From the NCBI RefSeq assembly GCF_003319095.1, contig NZ_QOHI01000007.1:223699-287698 (forward strand): 64,000 nt of DNA, in the 5' to 3' direction. Of this stretch, positions 41,320-49,302 are shown one piece after another. The notes beneath the pieces are model-generated. The model made no database searches and was not told where the DNA came from. It saw nothing but the letters and a program-made list of their open reading frames with translations. Each line of letters opens with the position of its first letter. Position 1 is the stretch's first letter. This DNA comes from Blastococcus sp. TBT05-19. Lineage in GTDB: Bacteria; Actinomycetota; Actinomycetes; Mycobacteriales; Geodermatophilaceae. The translations under genes were made by a program, and so were the position numbers.

Positions 41320-42059
41320 GCACGTCACGACCCGCGCCGGCGGCACTGCCGCTGGCGCGGGTCGTCGTGCGTCCGCACCTCCGCGCCCCGGACGCCTGGT
41401 TCTGGGACCTGCCCGCGGTCGCCCGGCTGCGCACCGAGGGCCTGGACCTGGCACCGGTCACGGTGCTGGTCGGCGAGAACGGCAGCGGCAAGTCCACGCT
41501 GGTCGAGGCCGTGGCGCGCGCCTGGCAGCGGTCGCTCACGGCTGCGGTGAAGCACTGGGGTCCGCTCCCCTCCCCTGACGAGTCCGAGCTCTGGGCCGAG
41601 CTGGAGCTGCGGGGGGAGCACCCCCGGCCGCAGGGCGGGGCGTTCCTGCGGGCCGAGGCGATGCACGCCCACTTCAGCTCCCTCGACGAGGGACCCGCCG
41701 GCGTCCGGGCCTTCGGCGGGCCGTTGCACACCCGGTCGCACGGCGAGGGCTTCCTCGCCTTCCTCGAGGAGCGCACGACCGAGCGCGGGCTCTGGATCCT
41801 CGACGAGCCCGAGTCGGCGCTGTCGTTCCGCTCCTGCCTGCGGTTGCTCGTGCTCCTCGACGGGGTCGTGGCCGCCGGCTCCCAGGTCCTCCTGGCCACC
41901 CACTCCCCGCTGCTGGCCGCAGTGCCCGGTGCGCTCGTGTACGAGCTCGACGACGACGGCTTCACGCCGCGGGAGTGGGCCGACCTCGACCTCGTCCGGG
42001 ACTGGCAGGCGTTCCTGGGAGATCCCACCCGCCTCCTGGGCCACCTGCTCGGCGACTGA
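41316..42059 (+). CDS. AAA/ABC-like ATPase of the COG3910 type
   Basis: 247 residues, GTG at 41316 overlapping the DUF6104 stop. A soluble single ATPase: Walker A VLVGENGSGKSTLVEAVA near residues 50-67, Walker B WILDEPESALSFRS, and ATHSPLLAAVPGALVYEL with the switch His. There is no transporter signature and the middle is short, as in the predicted ATPases of COG3910. Targets unknown. Coupled to DUF6104 and kgd by tight spacing. Confidence 0.85.
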   Translation: MSTSRPAPAALPLARVVVRPHLRAPDAWFWDLPAVARLRTEGLDLAPVTVLVGENGSGKSTLVEAVARAWQRSLTAAVKHWGPLPSPDESELWAELELRGEHPRPQGGAFLRAEAMHAHFSSLDEGPAGVRAFGGPLHTRSHGEGFLAFLEERTTERGLWILDEPESALSFRSCLRLLVLLDGVVAAGSQVLLATHSPLLAAVPGALVYELDDDGFTPREWADLDLVRDWQAFLGDPTRLLGHLLGD

Positions 42060-42095
42060 GCCGCGCGCCTCCACGTACCGACCACGGCCCGGCGC

Positions 42096-42101
42096 GACCC
42101 T
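42096..42101 (+). promoter_or_regulatory. possible leaderless -10 (GACCCT) for DUF457 gene
   Basis: GACCCT is at -12 to -7 from the ATG at 42108. Only the A and final T match NANNNT, so this is weak alone. Confidence 0.3.
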
Positions 42102-42107
42102 GGGTGC

Positions 42108-42821
42108 ATGCTCGGCCACACGCACGCCCTCTCCGGACTCGCCGTCGGCGCCGCCACGCTGCCGTGGGCACCGGTGCACGGCGCCGTCGCCCAGGGCGCG
42201 TGGGTGGCCGCGGTGGGCGGGTTCGCGATGCTGCCCGACCTCGACCACCGGGGCTCCACGGTCTCCGACATGTGGGGCCCGGTCACCGACGTGCCGTCGG
42301 GCGGGATCGGCGCGATCTCCGGCGGGCACCGCTGGGGCACCCACGACGCCGTCCTCGCCCCCGTGGCGTTCGGCGCGCTCGCGGTGCTGGCCGCCGGCGC
42401 CTTCTGGTCCAGCCTGCTGGTGCTGGCCCTCGCCATCGGGCTCGCGCTGCACGCCCTGCACTTCGTCATCCCCGGGCGCGCGGAGACGACGATCCTGGGC
42501 AACCTGGTGCTCTCCTGGGGCGGCGCCTGGCTGCTGCTCGCCCACATGCCGACGCCGGCCTGGCTGCCGTTCGCCGTCGCCGCCGGCGTCCTCACGCACA
42601 TCCTCGGGGACGCGCTGACCACCGCCGGCGTGCCGGTCCCGGTGATCTGGCTGTTCAACCGCGGGCGGCTCACCATCCTGCCGATGCGCACGGGCGCCAC
42701 GCTGGAGAAGGCGGTGCTGGTGCCGGCGTTCGGCACCGCCACGTTCTTCTTCGTCTACGCCAACACCGGCCTGCACCTCGCCGTCGACCCCATCGTCGCC
42801 GGGCTGCTCACCTCCGGCTGA
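42108..42821 (+). CDS. DUF457/YdjM-type membrane-bound metal-dependent hydrolase
   Basis: 237 residues, ATG at 42108. Conserved His/Asp sites of the family: THALSGLAVGAATLPW, MLPDLDHRGS, SGGHRWGTHDAVL and THILGDALTTAGVPV. Five to six hydrophobic helices place it in the membrane. Related to LexA-regulated YdjM and to phospholipase-like hydrolases; substrate unknown. Confidence 0.87.
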   Translation: MLGHTHALSGLAVGAATLPWAPVHGAVAQGAWVAAVGGFAMLPDLDHRGSTVSDMWGPVTDVPSGGIGAISGGHRWGTHDAVLAPVAFGALAVLAAGAFWSSLLVLALAIGLALHALHFVIPGRAETTILGNLVLSWGGAWLLLAHMPTPAWLPFAVAAGVLTHILGDALTTAGVPVPVIWLFNRGRLTILPMRTGATLEKAVLVPAFGTATFFFVYANTGLHLAVDPIVAGLLTSG

Positions 42822-42873
42822 GCCGGCTCTCCAGCGATCCCCCGGCGCGGCCGGGACTGTCAGCAGGGCGCCC

Positions 42874-42879
42874 TAGCGT
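42874..42879 (+). promoter_or_regulatory. leaderless -10 (TAGCGT) for LAGLIDADG gene
   Basis: TAGCGT at -12 to -7 from the GTG at 42886; no Shine-Dalgarno. It is the same hexamer as at 24686 and 48501, so the gene appears to use a host-type promoter. Confidence 0.6.
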
Positions 42880-42885
42880 GACCTC

Positions 42886-43713
42886 GTGCCGCACCTCGAC
42901 CTGATGCGTCCCGATCACGCCTACTTCTTCGGGTTCGCGCAGACGGACGGGAACCACTACGCCGGGGTCGGTCAGAAGGGCCGCCTGTCGATCGAGCTGT
43001 CACGACGGGACGAAGGCGTACTGCACGCCTTCACCGACCTGTTCGACGTCCGCTCCCGGGTCTCGTACCGCGAGCGCACCACGAATTTCGGGCCGCACCA
43101 CTCCGCCACCTGGACAGCGTGCGATCTCGGGTTCCGCCGAGAGCTCGTGGAGCTCGGTCTGCCCACCGGGCGGAAGTCAGCGACTGTCGCCCCGCCGGCA
43201 GGACCGTTCAGCCGACGGGATTACCTGCGCGGCTTGATCGACGGTGACGGAAGCGTCGGCTTCACCCGCACCGGGCTGCCCTTCATCGGCTTCGTCACCG
43301 CCAGCCAGCCGCTCGCCGAGTTCTTCTGCGATCAGGTGCTGAGCGTCGTCGGGGCGCATCGAACGGCCAATCGCAACACCCGCGACAGCGTCTACAACCT
43401 CCTGGTGGCCGGCGAACCCGCCGCACCCCTGGCCGACTGGCTCTATCCCGACGGTTGCCTCGCGCTGGAACGCAAGCGTGAGGCTGCCGCGCTGGTGGGG
43501 ACGTGGACGAGGCCGCCCGGGATGCGAGCACGCCCTGTAGCCGGCCGCCGGCGATGGACAGCCCAGGAGGATGCAGACGTCTTCACGGGATCCGTCCGAG
43601 AGGCTGCACGCAGGCTGGGCCGGAGCGAGCAGTCCGTGAGCCTTCGTCGGTGGCGGCTACGACGGGCGGCCGACGCGGGCCAGTCAGGCGACCCTGCCGT
43701 CCTCAGCGGGTGA
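42886..43713 (+). CDS. free-standing LAGLIDADG-domain protein with C-terminal HTH
   Basis: 275 residues, GTG at 42886. Two LAGLIDADG helices: a degenerate first one, FFGFAQTDGNHY (Asp21), and a canonical second, YLRGLIDGDGSVGF (Asp119). Basic saddle residues follow each. Residues 221-260 (RRWTAQEDADVF...RLGRSEQSVSLRRWRLRR) look like a Myb/SANT or HTH DNA-binding tail. It is in no visible intron or intein. GC content is locally lower (about 62% in the 43321-43380 stretch) than in neighbours, suggesting a foreign origin. Nuclease or DNA-binding regulator cannot be told apart. It converges on malic enzyme with an 11-base overlap. Confidence 0.85.
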   Translation: MPHLDLMRPDHAYFFGFAQTDGNHYAGVGQKGRLSIELSRRDEGVLHAFTDLFDVRSRVSYRERTTNFGPHHSATWTACDLGFRRELVELGLPTGRKSATVAPPAGPFSRRDYLRGLIDGDGSVGFTRTGLPFIGFVTASQPLAEFFCDQVLSVVGAHRTANRNTRDSVYNLLVAGEPAAPLADWLYPDGCLALERKREAAALVGTWTRPPGMRARPVAGRRRWTAQEDADVFTGSVREAARRLGRSEQSVSLRRWRLRRAADAGQSGDPAVLSG

Positions 43714-44890
43714 CGCCCTGCTCGCGGGCGCACGCCGCGACGGCCTCGGCGACCGCGGTGGCCACCCGGCGGTCCAGCGGGCTGGGCACGATGTAGTCCG
43801 GCCGCAGGTCGTCACCGACGACGTCGGCGATCGCAGTGGCGGCCGCGAGCTTCATCTCCTCGGTGATCGTCGTGGCGCCCGCGTCGATGGCGCCCCGGAA
43901 GACGCCGGGGAACGCCAGCACGTTGTTGATCTGGTTCGGCAGGTCGCTGCGCCCGGTGGCGACGACGGCGGCGTACCTCGCCGCCATCTCCGGGTCCACC
44001 TCGGGCGTCGGGTTGGCCAGCGAGAACACGATCGCGTTCGGCGCCATCGCGGCGATCGCCGACTCGGGCACGGATCCACCCGAGACGCCCAGGTAGACGT
44101 CGGCGCCCTCGAGCGCGGACATCATCGTGCCGGCGAACCCGGCGGAGTTCGTGTTCTCCACCAGCCACTGCTTCGTGCCGGTGACCTCCCGGCCCGGGTG
44201 CAGGATGCCCTGCGAGTCCGCGACCGAGATGTCGCCGACGCCGGCCTCGAGCAGGATCTTGGTGCAGGCGACGCCGGCCGCGCCGGCGCCGGAGACGACC
44301 ACCCGGAGGTCGCCGAGCTCGCGGCCCACGACCTTGGCGGCGTTGCGCAGCGCGGCCAGCACGACGATCGCCGTCCCGTGCTGGTCGTCGTGCATGACCG
44401 GGATGTCGAGCCGCTCGCGGAGCCGGTCCTCGATCTCGAAGCAGCGCGGGGCGCTGATGTCCTCGAGGTTGATCCCACCGAAGGACGGCGCGATCGCCAT
44501 GACCGTGTCCACGATCTCGTCCACGTCGGTGGTGCTCAGCACGATCGGCACGGAGGAGAGCCCGGCGAACTCGCTGAACAGGCAGGCCTTGCCCTCCATG
44601 ACCGGGAGGGCCGCGGCCGGGCCGATGTCGCCCAGGCCGAGCACCGCGGTGCCGTCGGAGACGACGGCGACGACGCGCGGCGCCCAGGTGAAGCGGCGGG
44701 CCAGCTCGGGCTCCGCGGCGATGGCGCTGGAGACGCGCGCGACGCCGGGCGTGTAGGTGAGCGCCAGGTCCTCGATCGAGCTGATCGGGCGCGTGGAGGC
44801 CACGGAGAGCTTGCCGCCCTCGTGCACCGCGAACGCCGGGTCGTCGGCGAAGCGGTCGGTGGACTGCTCGGGCGCCGGATTTCCGCTCAT
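43703..44890 (-). CDS. NAD(P)-dependent malic enzyme
   Basis: Decarboxylates malate to pyruvate. 395 residues from the ATG at 44890 (a GTG two codons earlier is possible). Short bacterial type: [13 protein letters not shown], the catalytic region [39 protein letters not shown], dinucleotide loop [20 protein letters not shown] and [12 protein letters not shown]. No fused phosphotransacetylase domain. The 3' end overlaps the LAGLIDADG gene. Confidence 0.95.
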   Translation of the reverse strand: MSGNPAPEQSTDRFADDPAFAVHEGGKLSVASTRPISSIEDLALTYTPGVARVSSAIAAEPELARRFTWAPRVVAVVSDGTAVLGLGDIGPAAALPVMEGKACLFSEFAGLSSVPIVLSTTDVDEIVDTVMAIAPSFGGINLEDISAPRCFEIEDRLRERLDIPVMHDDQHGTAIVVLAALRNAAKVVGRELGDLRVVVSGAGAAGVACTKILLEAGVGDISVADSQGILHPGREVTGTKQWLVENTNSAGFAGTMMSALEGADVYLGVSGGSVPESAIAAMAPNAIVFSLANPTPEVDPEMAARYAAVVATGRSDLPNQINNVLAFPGVFRGAIDAGATTITEEMKLAAATAIADVVGDDLRPDYIVPSPLDRRVATAVAEAVAACAREQGVTR

Positions 44891-44899
44891 GGGCACAGC

Positions 44900-44905
44900 A
44901 GAGTA
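44900..44905 (-). promoter_or_regulatory. putative -10 (TACTCT) for malic enzyme gene
   Basis: TACTCT on the minus strand ends nine bases before the ATG at 44890, leaving at most a 2-3 base leader. Confidence 0.45.
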
Positions 44906-44931
44906 GACGGGGCGACGAGGGCGGCTGTCGC

Positions 44932-44937
44932 TACGGT
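44932..44937 (+). promoter_or_regulatory. leaderless -10 (TACGGT) for rfbC-like gene
   Basis: TACGGT at -12 to -7 from the GTG at 44944, back to back with the malic enzyme promoter in a 53-base divergent gap. Confidence 0.55.
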
Positions 44938-44943
44938 GCCGGG

Positions 44944-45546
44944 GTGGAGATCACCGAGCTCGCCGTGCCGGACAGCTACGTCATCGACCTCGTCCCGCAC
45001 GGGGACACGCGGGGCCGTTTCACCGAGTGGTACCGAGCCGACCTGCTGTCCCAGACAGTGGGACACGCTCTTCCCCTCGCCCAGGCCAACCACAGCGTCT
45101 CCGCCCGTGGGGTGCTCCGCGGGGTGCACTTCGCCCTCGTGCCGCCCGGTCAGGCCAAGTACGTCTACTGCCCCGCGGGCCGGGTCCTCGACGTCGTCGT
45201 GGACGTGCGGGTCGGCTCCCCGACCTTCGGCGTGCACGACGCAGTGGTCCTCGACAGCGAGCAGCCGCGGGCGGTCTACCTCGCCGAGGGGCTCGGCCAC
45301 GCCTTCGTCGCGCTCGCCGACGACACCTCGGTGACCTACCTCGTGTCCTCGGGCTACGACCCCTCCCGCGAGTTCGGCGTCCACCCGATGGACCCCGACC
45401 TCGCCCTGCCGTGGCCCTCCGACGTGCAGCTGGAGCTGTCGGCGAAGGACCGGGCGGCCCCCACCCTCGCGCAGGCCCGCGAGCAGGGCCTGCTGCCGAC
45501 GATGGAGGAGTGCGCCGCCCGGTACGCGCAGCTACGCCAGGTCTGA
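44944..45546 (+). CDS. rfbC: dTDP-4-dehydrorhamnose 3,5-epimerase family protein (RmlC)
   Basis: 200 residues, GTG at 44944. Cupin fold with RGRFTEWYRADLL, NHSVSARGVLRGVHFAL (catalytic His), YVYCPAGRVLDVVVDVRVGSPTFG and GLGHAFVALADDTSVTYLVS. It would isomerise dTDP-4-keto-6-deoxyglucose toward rhamnose. No rmlA, rmlB or rmlD gene is next to it, so it may serve rhamnose linker synthesis encoded elsewhere or an unusual sugar. Confidence 0.9.
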   Translation: MEITELAVPDSYVIDLVPHGDTRGRFTEWYRADLLSQTVGHALPLAQANHSVSARGVLRGVHFALVPPGQAKYVYCPAGRVLDVVVDVRVGSPTFGVHDAVVLDSEQPRAVYLAEGLGHAFVALADDTSVTYLVSSGYDPSREFGVHPMDPDLALPWPSDVQLELSAKDRAAPTLAQAREQGLLPTMEECAARYAQLRQV

Positions 45547-45912
45547 GCCGAGATCGGGCCGGGCCGGCAGCCGGCCCGGGCGCGGCCACACCCGGGCGAC
45601 CACCCGGCCCACGACCACCGCGGCTCCGAAGGAGCGGCTGTCATCGGTCAGGAACGGGCTGTCGCCCTCGATCCAGTGCCCGCCGTCGACGACGCGGACG
45701 ACCCGCTTGACCACCAGCAGCTCCGGCCGGGCCGGGAAGCGGGCGACGACGACGTCGCCGGGACCGACGCGGGCGCCGGGACCCACCCGCCGGGCCAGCA
45801 GCCGGTCGCCGTCGCGCACGGTGGGGGACATCGACGGCCCGCTCACCCGGACCAGCACCCAGGCCCCGGGCAGCGGAGCCGCGCGCTCTCCCACACTGTC
45901 GCCGTCGATCAC
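45532..45912 (-). CDS. sodX: nickel-type superoxide dismutase maturation protease
   Basis: 126 residues from the GTG at 45912 (134 from the GTG at 45936). S26 signal-peptidase fold: catalytic Ser in VSGPSMSPTVRDGDRLLARR, general-base Lys in LLVVKRVVRVVDGGHWIEGDSP. It is divergent from and adjacent to sodN, the usual sodN-sodX pairing, and would remove the SodN leader to expose the nickel hook. No N-terminal membrane anchor, as expected for the cytoplasmic SodX group. The 3' end overlaps the upstream convergent gene by 15 bases. Confidence 0.9.
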   Translation of the reverse strand: MIDGDSVGERAAPLPGAWVLVRVSGPSMSPTVRDGDRLLARRVGPGARVGPGDVVVARFPARPELLVVKRVVRVVDGGHWIEGDSPFLTDDSRSFGAAVVVGRVVARVWPRPGRLPARPDLGSDLA

Positions 45913-45919
45913 CGCGAGT

Positions 45920-45925
45920 AGGGTC
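45920..45925 (-). promoter_or_regulatory. possible leaderless -10 (GACCCT) for sodX
   Basis: GACCCT on the minus strand at -13 to -8 from the GTG at 45912. If used, the longer 134-residue start would be upstream of the transcript start. Confidence 0.35.
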
Positions 45926-45963
45926 GCAGACGACACAACCCCACGAACCCCGGAGGCACCTCC

Positions 45964-46368
45964 ATGCGTTTCACCCGCATGTTCTCCGCCGTGGAGGCCA
46001 CCGCGCACTGCGACCTCCCCTGCGGCGTGTACGACCCCGCCCAGGCCCGCATCGAGGCCGAGTCCGTCAAGGCCATCCAGGAGAAGTACCAGGCCAGCGA
46101 CGACGAGGTCTTCAAGATGCGCGCCGTCCTGATCAAGGAGGCTCGGGCGGACCTGGTCAAGCACCACCTGTGGGTGCTGTGGACCGACTACTTCAAGCCC
46201 CCGCACTTCGAGAAGTACCCGCACCTGCACGAGCTGTTCAACAAGGCCACCAAGCAGGCCGGTGCGGCCGGCGGCAAGGGCAGCATGGACCCCGCCGAGG
46301 GCCAGAAGCTGCTCGACTACATCGCCGAGATCGACAAGATCTTCTGGGAGACCAAGGCAGCTGCCTGA
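45964..46368 (+). CDS. sodN: nickel superoxide dismutase
   Basis: 134 residues, ATG at 45964 with GGAGG upstream. Residues 1-14 are the leader; cleavage before His15 would expose the nickel hook HCDLPCGVYDP, with His and two Cys as ligands. The rest (MRAVLIKEARADLVKHHLWVLWTDYFKPPHFEKYP, given in parts: DLVKHHLWVLWTDYFKP) is the four-helix bundle of the hexamer. It protects against superoxide and is normally induced by nickel. A perfect terminator hairpin follows. Confidence 0.97.
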   Translation: MRFTRMFSAVEATAHCDLPCGVYDPAQARIEAESVKAIQEKYQASDDEVFKMRAVLIKEARADLVKHHLWVLWTDYFKPPHFEKYPHLHELFNKATKQAGAAGGKGSMDPAEGQKLLDYIAEIDKIFWETKAAA

Positions 46369-46376
46369 TCCCCCCA

Positions 46377-46426
46377 CGCGAACGGCGCCGGCCGGTGGTC
46401 CACCCCACCGGCCGGCGCCGTTCGCG
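46377..46426 (+). terminator. sodN terminator, perfect 22-bp stem
   Basis: Left arm 46377-46398 and right arm 46405-46426 pair without mismatch around a six-base loop. It starts eight bases after the sodN stop. No U tract follows. It separates sodN from psd. Confidence 0.88.
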
Positions 46427-46482
46427 TTCCGGCGCGCGGACGTCCTCGGCGCCGCAGCCGGGAACGACCGCCGGACTCCCGG

Positions 46483-46488
46483 TACGGT
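46483..46488 (+). promoter_or_regulatory. putative -10 (TACGGT) for psd-pssA
   Basis: TACGGT ends nine bases before the ATG at 46498; the leader would be 0-3 bases. Follows directly after the sodN terminator, so psd has its own promoter. Confidence 0.5.
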
Positions 46489-46497
46489 TCGAGGACG

Positions 46498-47160
46498 ATG
46501 CGCATCGATCCCGCCGGCTGGCCCTTCATCACCGGTCCACTGGCCCCCGCCGCCCTGCTCGCCGTCGGTGGTCGGGCCACCGGCCGACGCTGGGCCCGCG
46601 CGGCCGCCTGGCCGTTCCTGGGCCTGTCGGCCTACATGGCGCTGTTCTTCCGCGACCCCGACCGCCGTTGCGACACCACGCCGGCCGAGGCCGACGTCGT
46701 GCTCTCCCCCGCCGACGGCGTCGTCATGGTCTCCGGGGAGCCGCAGGAGGGCGTCGCCCCTGAGGGCGACTGGCAGCAGATCAGCATCTTCCTGTCGGTG
46801 GTCGACGTGCACGTGAACCGCTCCCCCTACCGGGGCGAGGTGGTCGAGAGCTCGTACCGCAAGGGCAGCTTCCTGGCCGCCTACCGGAAGGAGTCCGCGC
46901 ACCGGAACGAGCGCAGCGAGCTGTGGCTGCGCGACGGTGACCGCACCGTCGTCTTCCGGCAGATCGTCGGCGTGCTCGCCCGCCGGATCGTCACCCGTAC
47001 CGGCGTCGGGCAGACGCTGGCGACCGGTGAGCGGATGGGCCTGATGAAGTTCGGCTCCCGGATGGACGTGTTCGTGCCACCGGAGTGCGAGATCACCGTG
47101 ACGAAGGGGCAGCGCGTGCGGGGCGGCGAGACCGTCATCGCCCGCTGGCCCGCCGGCTGA
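46498..47160 (+). CDS. psd: phosphatidylserine decarboxylase (short form)
   Basis: Makes phosphatidylethanolamine. 220 residues, ATG at 46498. The self-cleavage site is KFGSRMDVFVP with Gly186-Ser187; cleavage there creates the pyruvoyl group. FLSVVDVHVNRSPYRG and the N-terminal membrane segments match the short class II/archaetidylserine decarboxylase group. It is followed by pssA, its substrate-making partner, after 11 bases. Confidence 0.95.
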   Translation: MRIDPAGWPFITGPLAPAALLAVGGRATGRRWARAAAWPFLGLSAYMALFFRDPDRRCDTTPAEADVVLSPADGVVMVSGEPQEGVAPEGDWQQISIFLSVVDVHVNRSPYRGEVVESSYRKGSFLAAYRKESAHRNERSELWLRDGDRTVVFRQIVGVLARRIVTRTGVGQTLATGERMGLMKFGSRMDVFVPPECEITVTKGQRVRGGETVIARWPAG

Positions 47161-47171
47161 GGAGCATCGGC

Positions 47172-47999
47172 GTGCCCAGTTCCGCGTCCGGCCAGCGCCC
47201 CCCGCAGACCCGTCGCACGGCCACCGTCGAGTTCGTCCGCGGCTCGGTCCGGGGCAGCCGGCGCCGGGCGCTGGCCACCCTCCCCAGCCTCTTCACCCTC
47301 GGCAACATGTTCTGCGGGTTCTTCGCGATCCTGGTGTCGATCCGGGGCGACCACGACCTCGCCGCCATCCTGATCGGCCTGTCCGTCGTCTTCGACATCA
47401 CCGACGGCGCGGTCGCCCGGCTCGTCGGCGCGGTGACGCCCTTCGGTCTGCAGTTCGACTCCCTGGCCGACCTCGTCTCGTTCGGCCTGGCCCCCGCGCT
47501 GCTGGCCTTCACGCTGTTCTCCGAGGGCCAGGACGGCTGGGACCCGCTCGGCTGGGTCGTCTGCTTCCTCTGGGTGGCCTGCGCGGCGATCCGGCTGGCG
47601 CGGTTCAACACCACCATCGACCCGACGGCGGACAAGCGGTACTTCATCGGCATGCCGAGCCCCGGCGCCGCCGGCGTCGTCCTGGCCTCCGTCTTCGCCT
47701 TCGGCGACGACATGCAGGGCCGCGACCGGCTGTGGGTGCTGCTCATCGTCGCCGTCCCGGCGCTGCTGATGGTCACCAACATCCGGTTCCGCTCGTTCCG
47801 GTCGCTGGTGAGCCCGAAGAGCGGCCGGCCCTACGGGCTGGTCGCGGCGGCGGTGCTGCTGGTCGTCGGGTTCGCGGTCGCCCCGGTCGTCACCGGCATC
47901 GTGCTGGCCTACGGGTACCTGCTGGCGCCGGTCCTGGTGCCGGTGTTCTCCCCGCTCGCGAAGCTCGTGCCCGCACGCCTCCGGGAGGCGCTGTCATGA
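47172..47999 (+). CDS. pssA: CDP-diacylglycerol-serine O-phosphatidyltransferase
   Basis: 275 residues, GTG at 47172 with GAGGAG upstream. CDP-alcohol phosphotransferase motif DGAVARLVGAVTPFGLQFDSLAD, with all Asp and Gly positions kept. Eight hydrophobic segments; a basic start (RRTATVEFVRGSVRGSRRR). Makes phosphatidylserine from CDP-diacylglycerol and serine, then Psd acts on it. The stop overlaps the next gene (ATGA). Confidence 0.95.
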   Translation: MPSSASGQRPPQTRRTATVEFVRGSVRGSRRRALATLPSLFTLGNMFCGFFAILVSIRGDHDLAAILIGLSVVFDITDGAVARLVGAVTPFGLQFDSLADLVSFGLAPALLAFTLFSEGQDGWDPLGWVVCFLWVACAAIRLARFNTTIDPTADKRYFIGMPSPGAAGVVLASVFAFGDDMQGRDRLWVLLIVAVPALLMVTNIRFRSFRSLVSPKSGRPYGLVAAAVLLVVGFAVAPVVTGIVLAYGYLLAPVLVPVFSPLAKLVPARLREALS

Positions 48000-48472
48000 C
48001 GGTGCGCCCGATCTGCCCGGACGACGTCCCCGCCGTCGTCGGGCTGGTGCGCGAGCTCGCCGACTACGAGAAGGCCCTGCACGAGGTCCGGCTCACCGAG
48101 CGGCAGCTCGCCGACTGCCTCTTCGGGGACTCCCCCGCCCTCTTCGGGCACGTCGCCGAGCTCGACGGCGAGGTCGTCGGCATCGCGCTGTGGTTCCTCA
48201 ACTTCTCCACCTGGCGCGGCACCCACGGCGTCTACCTGGAGGACCTCTACGTGCAGCCGCAGCACCGCGGCCAGGGTCTGGGCAGGGAGCTGCTGCGCAC
48301 GCTCGCCGCGGTCTGCGTCGAGCGCGGCTACTCCCGGCTGGAGTGGTCGGTCCTCGACTGGAACACCCCGTCCATCGACTTCTACCGGGCGGCCGGCGCC
48401 GTGCCGATGGACGGGTGGAGCGTCTTCCGTCTCACCGATGACGCGCTGGCGAACTTCTCGGTCGCCCGCTGA
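47996..48472 (+). CDS. GNAT-family N-acetyltransferase
   Basis: 158 residues, ATG at 47996 sharing ATGA with pssA. LEDLYVQPQHRGQGLGRELLRTLA is the acetyl-CoA motif; EWSVLDWNTPSIDFYRAAGAVPM resembles the diamine acetyltransferase (SAT) group, which has this DWN-x-x-x-FY pattern. A polyamine or similar amine substrate is therefore possible. Coupled to the phospholipid genes by overlap only. Confidence 0.9.
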   Translation: MTVRPICPDDVPAVVGLVRELADYEKALHEVRLTERQLADCLFGDSPALFGHVAELDGEVVGIALWFLNFSTWRGTHGVYLEDLYVQPQHRGQGLGRELLRTLAAVCVERGYSRLEWSVLDWNTPSIDFYRAAGAVPMDGWSVFRLTDDALANFSVAR

Positions 48473-48500
48473 GCCGTCACGCACCGCACGTGTTCGGCAC

Positions 48501-48506
48501 TAGCGT
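48501..48506 (+). promoter_or_regulatory. leaderless -10 (TAGCGT) for HAD phosphatase gene
   Basis: TAGCGT ends seven bases before the GTG at 48514. It supports that start and excludes the longer frame. Confidence 0.6.
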
Positions 48507-48513
48507 GGGCGCC

Positions 48514-49296
48514 GTGACCATCGAGCGCGGACCGATCGAGTGCTGGCTCACCGACATGGACGGCGTCCTGGTGCACGAGGGCAACGCCCTCCCCGGTGCC
48601 AAGGAGTTCCTCGACCGGCTGGTCGAGAAGCGCCGCCGCTTCCTGGTCCTGACCAACAACTCGATCTTCACGCCGCGCGACCTGGCCGCCCGGCTCGCCC
48701 GCGGCGGTCTGCTGGTGCCCGAGGAGGCCATCTTCACCTCGGCCCTCGCGACGGCGGACTTCCTCAGCTCCCAGCTGCCCGGCGGTTCGGCCTACGTCAT
48801 CGGTGAGGCGGGCCTGACGACGGCGCTGTACGAGGCCGGCTACACGCTGACCGACACCGACCCGGACTACGTCGTCCTCGGCGAGACCCGCACCTACTCC
48901 TTCGAGGCCATCACGCGGGCCATCCGCCTCGTCGGTGACGGCGCGAGGTTCATCGCGACCAACCCCGACGTCACCGGCCCGTCGAACGAGGGCCCGCTGC
49001 CGGCCACCGGCTCCGTGGCGGCGATGATCACCGCCGCCACCGGCGCGAAGCCCTACTTCGTCGGCAAGCCCAACCCGATGATGTTCCGCAGCGCGATGAA
49101 CCGGATCGAGGCGCACTCGGAGTCCACGATCATGGTCGGCGACCGGATGGACACCGACGTCGTCGCCGGCATCGAGGCGGGTCTGGAGACCGTGCTGGTG
49201 CTCTCCGGGTCCACCGCCGCCGACGAGGTCAGCCGCTTCCCGTTCCGGCCGAGCCGGGTGCTGGACTCGATCGCCGACGTGATCGACCTGATCTGA
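48514..49296 (+). CDS. HAD-IIA family phosphatase (NagD-like)
   Basis: 260 residues, GTG at 48514. Motif I WLTDMDGVLVHEG, motif II LVLTNNSIFTPRDLAARLARGG, Lys in FVGKPNPMMF, and motif IV MVGDRMDTDVVAGIEAGLETVLVLSG are all present with the C2 cap of the NagD group. Likely acts on nucleotides or sugar phosphates. Single gene. Confidence 0.93.
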   Translation: MTIERGPIECWLTDMDGVLVHEGNALPGAKEFLDRLVEKRRRFLVLTNNSIFTPRDLAARLARGGLLVPEEAIFTSALATADFLSSQLPGGSAYVIGEAGLTTALYEAGYTLTDTDPDYVVLGETRTYSFEAITRAIRLVGDGARFIATNPDVTGPSNEGPLPATGSVAAMITAATGAKPYFVGKPNPMMFRSAMNRIEAHSESTIMVGDRMDTDVVAGIEAGLETVLVLSGSTAADEVSRFPFRPSRVLDSIADVIDLI

Positions 49297-49302
49297 AGCC
49301 GG

